Assembly: GCA_019414325.1 (NCBI GenBank)
Contig: DXMG01000055.1
Coordinates: 821-11,668, forward strand
DNA length: 10,848 nt
Source of the DNA: Collinsella sp.
GTDB lineage: Bacteria; Actinomycetota; Coriobacteriia; Coriobacteriales; Coriobacteriaceae
Direction of reading: 5' to 3'
Shown: piece after piece, positions 6,691 to 10,848 of the stretch
Layout of the letters: every line of letters starts with the position of its first letter
Numbering within the stretch: position 1 is the first letter of the stretch
Notes under the pieces: model-generated
Told to the model about the DNA's origin: nothing
What the model saw: only the letters and a program-made list of their open reading frames with translations
Databases searched by the model: none
Made by a program: the position numbers and the translations under genes

Positions 6691-6778
6691 TCCCCCATCA
6701 GCTGCGGTGGAATAGTTCCTGTTTAAGGCCTCTGAAGGCCCAAGCAGGAACTATTTCACCGCAACTTATTTTGGGGGA
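6691..6778. repeat. 88-bp nested inverted repeat (possible terminator or palindromic repeat)
   Basis: Three nested stems share one centre. The outer one is TCCCCCA (6691-6697) with TGGGGGA (6772-6778), perfect over 7 bp. The middle one is 19 nt (6703-6721 with 6745-6763) with 18 of 19 positions complementary. The inner one is GGCCT (6727-6731) with AGGCC (6736-6740) around a CTGA loop. The gap between the sotB stop and the amylase gene consists largely of it. The plus strand has TTATTTT after the main stem, so it could terminate sotB transcription. Such size and nesting exceed an ordinary terminator and also fit a REP- or MITE-like dispersed palindrome. I see no target-site duplication. Confidence 0.8.
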
Positions 6779-6796
6779 GAGGATACAAGCCGGGCA

Positions 6797-6802
6797 TACA
6801 AT
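6797..6802 (+). promoter_or_regulatory. Candidate -10 box for the amylase gene
   Basis: TACAAT matches five of six bases of the sigma-70 -10 consensus and lies 35 nt before the amylase start. At 17 nt upstream, where a -35 is expected, the sequence is GGGGAG, a poor match that falls in the outer arm of the inverted repeat. An activator would be needed if this is the true promoter. Confidence 0.3.
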
Positions 6803-6837
6803 GGATGTCGTTGTGTTGAGCTTACCGGGAGGTTGCT

Positions 6838-8214
6838 ATGTGGGCATACGAGACGACGTTCTATCAGATCTATCCGCTGGGCTTTTGCGGAGCTCCGCGC
6901 GAAAACGCCGCCCCCGTTGCCGAGGATGAACTCGCCCAGGCTGTCAACGCTGCGCCCAACCCCGATGCGCCCATCATGAAGATCGCCCAATGGGCCGACT
7001 ACCTGCAGGAACTCGGCGTTGGCGCCGTGCTCATCAATCCGCCGCTCGAGTCCGATAGCCATGGCTACGACACGCGCAGCCTGCGCCATATCGACCGTCG
7101 CTTGGGTGGGGATGCCGACTTTGCCGCCGTATGCGACACGCTGCATGCCCACGGCATCCGCGTGGTGCTCGACGCCGTCTTCAACCACGTCGGTCGTGGC
7201 TTTTGGGCCTTCCGCGATGTGCAAGAGCGCAAGTGGGACTCGCCGTACAAGGACTGGTTCCACATTAGCTTTGACGGTGATTCCTGCTATGGCGACGGCT
7301 TTTGGTACGAGGGCTGGGAGGGCCATTTTGAGCTTGTGAAGCTCAACTTGCAAAATCCCGCCGTGGTCGATTACCTGCTCGAGTCCGTGCGCCGTTGGGC
7401 CGATGACTTTGGTGTCGATGGCCTGCGCTTGGATGTTGCTTATATGCTCGACCGCGACTTCATGCGTCGTTTGCATGGCTTTGCCCGTGAGCTCAAGCCC
7501 GACTTCGTGCTGATCGGCGAGACGCTCCACGGCGACTACAACCAGATCGTCAACGACGAGATGCTCGACTCCTGCACCAACTATGAGTGCTACAAGGGTC
7601 TGTATTCCAGCTTTAACTCCGTCAACATGTTCGAGATTGCCCACTCGCTGCATCGCCAGTTTGGCGGCGACCCGTGGTGCATCTACCGCGGCAAGCACCT
7701 GCTGTCGTTTGTCGACAACCACGATGTGCCGCGCCTGGCGAGTATCCTCACCGACAAATCGTGCCTGCGTCCCGCCTATGGCACGCTCTTTGGCATGCCG
7801 GGCATCCCGTGCGTCTACTATGGCAGCGAGTGGGGGATTGCTGGCGAAAAGGGCGGCCCCGATGGCGACTGGGCGCTGCGCCCTGCGCTCGATGAGCCTG
7901 CGCCCAACGAGCTGTCGGCCTTCATCAAGCAGCTCGCGCACCTGCGCTCGACAGACGGTGCGGCGGCACGCGCTCTCAACTACGGCGCGTACCGCAACGT
8001 GGTGATTCAGAACAAGCAGCTGCTGTTCGAGCGTGCCTGCGACGACGCGACGGTGCTCGTGGCGGTGAACGCCGTGGGCGAGCCTTACACCTTTGGCGCC
8101 GGCGAGCTCAATGGGTCCTTTGTCGACCTGCTGGCCGACGGCGCGCCCACGGTTGAGCTGACGGGTGCCCTTGAGCTTGCGCCCTACGAGGTGCGTTATC
8201 TGCTGAGGGCCTAG
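6838..8214 (+). CDS. GH13 alpha-amylase family hydrolase (cyclomaltodextrinase/neopullulanase-like)
   Basis: A 458-residue enzyme for alpha-1,4-glucan or maltodextrin breakdown. It has no signal peptide, so it should act on imported oligosaccharides in the cytoplasm. The (beta/alpha)8 barrel shows all GH13 regions: region I DAVFNH (112-117), region II GLRLDVAYM (195-203) with nucleophile Asp199, region III LIGETLHGDY (225-234) with acid/base Glu228, and region IV FVDNHD (291-296) with Asp296. SSHGYDT-like DSHGYDT (73-79), DRRLGG, FWYEGWEGHFELVKLNLQNP (155-174) and TNYECYKGLYSS (247-258) are typical of a gut-bacterial group related to cyclomaltodextrinases. It starts directly with the barrel (FYQIYPLGF), so the N-terminal starch-binding/dimer domain of classical neopullulanases is absent. 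A short C-terminal beta domain follows. The start ATG has GGGAGG 5 nt upstream. The glycosylase gene follows after 3 nt, so the two are probably co-transcribed. Exact substrate preference is not determinable. Confidence 0.92.
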   Translation: MWAYETTFYQIYPLGFCGAPRENAAPVAEDELAQAVNAAPNPDAPIMKIAQWADYLQELGVGAVLINPPLESDSHGYDTRSLRHIDRRLGGDADFAAVCDTLHAHGIRVVLDAVFNHVGRGFWAFRDVQERKWDSPYKDWFHISFDGDSCYGDGFWYEGWEGHFELVKLNLQNPAVVDYLLESVRRWADDFGVDGLRLDVAYMLDRDFMRRLHGFARELKPDFVLIGETLHGDYNQIVNDEMLDSCTNYECYKGLYSSFNSVNMFEIAHSLHRQFGGDPWCIYRGKHLLSFVDNHDVPRLASILTDKSCLRPAYGTLFGMPGIPCVYYGSEWGIAGEKGGPDGDWALRPALDEPAPNELSAFIKQLAHLRSTDGAAARALNYGAYRNVVIQNKQLLFERACDDATVLVAVNAVGEPYTFGAGELNGSFVDLLADGAPTVELTGALELAPYEVRYLLRA

Positions 8215-8217
8215 GCC

Positions 8218-8787
8218 ATGGCTGCGTCCGACGAGGGCTATCAACATATTGAGCATGGGTTTGAGCCCGTGTTCGACCGGCGCTCGCGCGTTTTGGTGCT
8301 GGGGTCGTTTCCCTCGGTGCTTTCGCGCGCCAATGCCTTTTATTACGGCAACCCTCAGAATCGCTTTTGGCGCGTGATGGCCGCGTGTCTCGGTGTGCCC
8401 GTGCCGCCCAACGAGGGCGACCCTTTGGCAGGCAGCGAGCCTGCGACGCTCGACGCCTCGATTGCCGCCAAGCGATCCATGCTGCTGAACGGCGGCGTAG
8501 CCCTGTGGGATGTGATTGAGGGCTGCGACATTAAGGGCTCGAGTGACGCGAGCATTCGCAACGTTGTGCCGGCACATATCGAGCGCATTACCGGCGCAGC
8601 TCCCATTGAGCAGGTGATATGCAACGGTGGTACAGCTGGCCGGCTCTACAAGCGCTATCTACAAGAGCGCACCGGGCTGCCGGCCATCGTTCTGCCGTCG
8701 ACAAGTCCCGCCAATGCGGCGTGGCGTCTGGAACGCCTTGTCGAGCGTTGGAGCGGCGCCGCTGATTGGCAGGCTTTTTCGATTTAG
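8218..8787 (+). CDS. DNA-deoxyinosine glycosylase (uracil-DNA glycosylase superfamily, HDG family)
   Basis: A 189-residue protein of the UDG superfamily resembling family 6 hypoxanthine-DNA glycosylases, which excise deaminated adenine (hypoxanthine) from DNA to start base-excision repair. Motif 1 is VLGSFPSVLSR (27-37), followed by FYYGNPQNRFW (41-51), the hallmark of the family with Asn45 and Asn48 near the active site. NGGVALWDVIEGCDIKGSSD (91-110) is the conserved middle block. ICNGGTAG (134-141) and LPSTSPAN (159-166) form the C-terminal half, the latter at the DNA-intercalation motif position. The start ATG 8218 lies 3 nt after the amylase stop codon. A GAGGG Shine-Dalgarno inside the end of the amylase gene (8205-8209) suggests translational coupling. 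There is no obvious functional link with the amylase. The stop codon overlaps that of the opposing gene by 4 nt. Base specificity is inferred from family. Confidence 0.85.
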   Translation: MAASDEGYQHIEHGFEPVFDRRSRVLVLGSFPSVLSRANAFYYGNPQNRFWRVMAACLGVPVPPNEGDPLAGSEPATLDASIAAKRSMLLNGGVALWDVIEGCDIKGSSDASIRNVVPAHIERITGAAPIEQVICNGGTAGRLYKRYLQERTGLPAIVLPSTSPANAAWRLERLVERWSGAADWQAFSI

Positions 8788-9440
8788 CAGTTTGAGTGCT
8801 CGGCAAGATGCCTCATAACGGCGTGCCAGATCGGTGTGGGCAGTGCAGGCGTGGCGCGCACCATGCCGTCGGTGTCGACGCCGCCCGTTGCGGCGCCACT
8901 GAGCTTCTGCGCGTGTTCGACGGAACACCCCATACGAACGGCGCCCACGAGCTTGTCCATGGCCTCCGAAAACGGTCGCCGCAAGAGTCCCATGCGCGGG
9001 GAGCGACGAAGCGCCGCAATGCCGCTGCCAGCGCAGATGGCAACGCCGCCACACCACAATTGGTTATGGCGCTCACATGCCTTGTGCAGGCGAACGGCGG
9101 TCTCACGCGCCTGCTCAGTGCCCTGTTGTGCGGCTCGAATCGCGGCGTAGACACGCGTTCCCGTACCGCCAAAGCGCTCAAGCGCCTGCTCGATGGCTGT
9201 CAACGTCTTATCGTCAGCCACATCTTCAATGGCCAGCACGATGCCATCGGCAACGCTGCCGGCGTCATTTGCCTTCAAGTCGACCGGGTGGGGGAGTGCG
9301 GTGCCGGAAAGCTGTGCATAGGCGGTGATGGCATCCTGCAGGTCCCAGAGCAAAAACTCAAGATCGTCGCTATTGGGAATGCTGATATACGCAATGGTTT
9401 GCAGTGTTTTTGGTACATCGCCGCGTGCGGTCGTCTCCAT
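8784..9440 (-). CDS. Divergent flavodoxin / NADPH-dependent FMN reductase-like protein
   Basis: Encodes 218 residues with a start at ATG 9440 and AGGAGG 4 nt upstream. The C-terminal half resembles flavodoxin-like FMN reductases: TRVYAAIRAAQQGTEQARET (95-114) resembles the usual 'vyaivn-GfyEgeQn' segment, and RHNQLWCGGVAICAGSGI (124-141) resembles the usual 'W-GGiaIGaGg' stretch. The N-terminal half (IAYISIPNSDDLEFLLWDLQ, 16-35, and VADGIVLAIEDV, 63-74) has neither the S/T-rich phosphate-binding loop nor the PVY segment that usually contacts FMN. The fold may be kept while cofactor binding is lost; this is inference. There is no signal peptide or membrane span. It lies tail-to-tail with the glycosylase gene (4-nt overlap at the stops) and head-to-head with the aminotransferase gene across 93 bp. 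Reality of the gene is well supported by its start signal and conserved-looking C-terminus; function is uncertain. Confidence 0.7.
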   Translation of the reverse strand: METTARGDVPKTLQTIAYISIPNSDDLEFLLWDLQDAITAYAQLSGTALPHPVDLKANDAGSVADGIVLAIEDVADDKTLTAIEQALERFGGTGTRVYAAIRAAQQGTEQARETAVRLHKACERHNQLWCGGVAICAGSGIAALRRSPRMGLLRRPFSEAMDKLVGAVRMGCSVEHAQKLSGAATGGVDTDGMVRATPALPTPIWHAVMRHLAEHSNC

Positions 9441-9533
9441 GCTGCCTCCTTTCCGGTTGGTTTCCGTTTAGGTTACACCGTCTGGTGGCGCCCCGCCGCG
9501 CTATCCTAGTGCAACCCTTACGAAAGGAACGCC

Positions 9534-10670
9534 ATGCGTCTGCCCATGAATACCTCGCTTGCCACGCTCAAGCCCTCCGGCATCCGTCGGATTAACGCGC
9601 TCGCCGCCCAGCATCCGGGGTGCATCGCGCTCGCGCTCGGCGAGCCCGATTTTCCCACGCCCGATGTGATTAGCGCCGAGGTGACCGCCGCACTGGACCG
9701 CGGCGACACGCACTATCCGCCCAACAACGGTCGCCCCGCCCTGCGTGATGCACTGTCCAAATATATGGATGACGCGGGCCTGGCGTTTTCCGCCGATGAG
9801 GTCATCCTGACCGACGGCGCGACCGAGGCACTGTCGGCAACATTCATGGCCATGCTCAACCCCGGCGACGAGGTCATTATCCCCACGCCGGCCTTTGGCC
9901 TGTACGAGAGCATCGTTGTGGCCAACCACGCCAAAGCGGTCTTCTTGGATACGGAGCCCGCGCAATTTCAGATTGATGAGGAGGCGCTGCGCGCTTGCGT
10001 TACGCCGGCGACCAAGGCCATCGTCATCTGCTCGCCCAACAATCCTACGGGTTGCATCCTCAACACGGCGTCGCTCGACACCGTGGCGCGCGTAGCGGAG
10101 CAGGCGGGTATCTACGTAGTCTGCGACGACGTGTACAACCGTCTGGTCTACGTGGACGGCTACGAGCGATTTGCCCAGCGCCACCCGGAGCTACGCGAAC
10201 AGACGGTGGTCATCGAGAGCTTCTCCAAGCCCTGGGCCATGACCGGCTGGCGCTTGGGCTGGCTCGCAGCAGCGGCCCCCGTCATCGCCGAGATCGCAAA
10301 AGCTCACCAATACCTAGTATCGAGCGCCGTCTCCTTCGAGATGGACGCTGCAGCTCGAGCTCTGACCGTCGACCCCACCCCCATGCTCGAAGTCTACCGA
10401 GCTCGTCGCAAACGTGTACTCGCAGCCTTAAACGCCATGGGCCTCGACGTAGTAGAGCCCGCAGGAGCCTTCTACACTTTCCCGAGCATCAAAAAGTTCG
10501 GCCTAACCAGCGAAGCCTTCTGCATCAAAGCCATCAAAGAGGCCAACGTAGCCCTAGTTCCCGGAAACTGCTTCGGCACCGAAGGCCACATCCGCCTCAG
10601 CTACTGCGTCTCCGACAAAGATCTGGACGAAGGTCTCCGCCGCCTGTCCACCTTCGTTTCAACCCTGTAG
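9534..10670 (+). CDS. Class I/II PLP-dependent aminotransferase (AspC-like)
   Basis: A 378-residue fold-type I aminotransferase that moves amino groups between an amino acid and a 2-oxoacid with pyridoxal phosphate in the cytoplasm. Family landmarks are complete: LGEPDFPTPD (35-44), YPPNNGRPALR (61-71), TDGATEAL (93-100), SPNNPTG (167-173), CDDVYNRLVY (197-206) with Asp198 at the pyridine nitrogen, SFSKPWAMTGWRLGW (229-243) with the PLP-lysine Lys232, and HIRLSYC (352-358) with the carboxylate-binding Arg354. Length is normal. It resembles the aspartate/aromatic/alanine group, but substrate cannot be decided from sequence. The start ATG 9534 has AAAGGA 5 nt upstream; ATG 9546 is a less likely alternative. 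Codons from about 10280 onward favour AAA, GAA, GTA, CTA and CGA far more than the first two thirds. No clear terminator follows at once, although hairpins lie at 10719-10753 and 10808-10845. Confidence 0.93.
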   Translation: MRLPMNTSLATLKPSGIRRINALAAQHPGCIALALGEPDFPTPDVISAEVTAALDRGDTHYPPNNGRPALRDALSKYMDDAGLAFSADEVILTDGATEALSATFMAMLNPGDEVIIPTPAFGLYESIVVANHAKAVFLDTEPAQFQIDEEALRACVTPATKAIVICSPNNPTGCILNTASLDTVARVAEQAGIYVVCDDVYNRLVYVDGYERFAQRHPELREQTVVIESFSKPWAMTGWRLGWLAAAAPVIAEIAKAHQYLVSSAVSFEMDAAARALTVDPTPMLEVYRARRKRVLAALNAMGLDVVEPAGAFYTFPSIKKFGLTSEAFCIKAIKEANVALVPGNCFGTEGHIRLSYCVSDKDLDEGLRRLSTFVSTL

Positions 10671-10718
10671 CCCAGCGGGACCCAAAAACATCAGCCCACC
10701 GACCCAAGCATTATGAGT

Positions 10719-10753
10719 GGGGCGTGCCGGCCAACGGAAAACCGGGCTGCCCC
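10719..10753. repeat. Imperfect inverted repeat (GGGGC...GCCCC with CCGG core)
   Basis: GGGGC (10719-10723) pairs with GCCCC (10749-10753), and CCGG (10727-10730) with CCGG (10742-10745). A 3x3 internal loop separates these stems, and the apical loop is 11 nt. It lies about 48 nt after the aminotransferase stop codon. No T-run follows on the plus strand; on the minus strand ACTCATAATG follows, again not a typical terminator tail. A structured RNA, a weak terminator or part of a repeat are all possible. Confidence 0.4.
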
Positions 10754-10807
10754 ATAGTTGACGCAGGCCGCGCAGCCAAAGGCCAGGCGCAAGGTTTTCG
10801 TAGATTC

Positions 10808-10845
10808 CGCACGAGCCGAAGAGCACTTAATGTGCTCTTCGTGCG
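10808..10845. repeat. Strong hairpin at the right edge
   Basis: GAAGAGCAC (10818-10826) and GTGCTCTTC (10832-10840) form a perfect 9-bp stem with a TTAAT loop. CGCAC (10808-10812) and GTGCG (10841-10845) extend it by 5 bp across a one-sided GAGCC bulge. The sequence ends 3 nt later, so a following T-run cannot be judged. It may terminate a transcript from either side, or belong to a palindromic repeat. Confidence 0.6.
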
Positions 10846-10848
10846 AGC

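Larger units (their letters stand above)
10671..10848. other. Terminal non-coding stretch with structured DNA
   Basis: The last 178 bases contain no convincing gene. A minus-strand frame beginning at GTG 10826 and closing at 10659 (55 codons) lacks a ribosome binding site and begins inside a hairpin arm. The stretch holds two inverted repeats, listed separately, and resembles a repeat-rich spacer that continues beyond the window. Confidence 0.5.

Noticed and set aside
6766..8577. Very long minus-strand open frame (603 codons) opposite the amylase and glycosylase genes
   Set aside because: The plus strand encodes a complete GH13 catalytic set and an HDG-type glycosylase. The antisense product is rich in His, Arg, Val and Ala with no domain pattern, a usual by-product of biased codons in GC-rich DNA.
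8796..9509. Plus-strand open frame of 237 codons opposite the flavodoxin-like gene
   Set aside because: It has no good ribosome binding site and would run into the aminotransferase promoter region. The minus-strand gene has AGGAGG and a family-like C-terminus.
10659..10826. Minus-strand frame of 55 codons beginning with GTG in the right-edge spacer
   Set aside because: No Shine-Dalgarno, its start lies inside a hairpin arm, and it ends inside the aminotransferase gene. It may be a remnant or repeat, but a gene cannot be supported.
1..10848. CRISPR array, tRNA, rRNA, transposase, phage or toxin-antitoxin genes
   Set aside because: No regularly spaced repeats, no cloverleaf with a CCA-ready acceptor stem, and no protein with such signatures was seen on either strand.

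Overview
The window is GC-rich DNA with dense genes, short intergenic gaps, strong GGAGG-type ribosome binding sites, and G/C-ending codons almost throughout. Together with a fused FeoA-FeoB iron transporter, a stand-alone glucose-type PTS EIIA and a cytoplasmic GH13 alpha-glucanase, this fits a gut Coriobacteriia actinobacterium, most likely Collinsella or a close relative. That assignment is inference from gene content and style; no marker gene proves it.

Layout, left to right. The 5' part of an asparaginyl-tRNA synthetase gene (asnS) lies on the minus strand and runs off the left edge (1-628). Next on the minus strand is a crr-like EIIA gene (810-1373), with a hairpin terminator at 742-771 and a candidate promoter plus LacI-type palindrome at 1421-1454. 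Divergent from it, on the plus strand, are an alpha/beta-hydrolase esterase (1617-2516) and a small all-beta protein of unknown function (2564-2884). The fused feoA-feoB gene follows (3006-5366), with palindromic leader sequence upstream. A hairpin overlapping a clear promoter (5408-5453) leads into an MFS sugar-efflux transporter of the SotB type (5489-6685). An 88-bp nested inverted repeat (6691-6778) separates it from a GH13 amylase/cyclomaltodextrinase-like gene (6838-8214). That gene is followed after 3 nt by a DNA-deoxyinosine glycosylase gene (8218-8787). The latter overlaps tail-to-tail with a minus-strand gene for a divergent flavodoxin-like protein (8784-9440). Divergent from that is a class I/II PLP aminotransferase (9534-10670). 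The last 178 bases hold no convincing gene but contain two hairpins.

Several genes point to carbohydrate handling: the PTS EIIA, an esterase of a type often found with glycan degradation, a sugar-efflux type MFS carrier and the GH13 hydrolase. Each appears to have its own transcription unit, so this is a loose neighbourhood rather than one system. FeoAB, the glycosylase, AsnRS and the aminotransferase are general functions.

I found no phage, transposase, CRISPR array, tRNA or rRNA, and no clear new multi-gene system. The items most worth a second look are the 88-bp nested palindrome (possible repeat family), the terminal hairpin region, the promoter embedded in a terminator-like hairpin before sotB, the flavodoxin-like protein with an eroded cofactor-binding half, and a synonymous-codon shift inside the aminotransferase gene.
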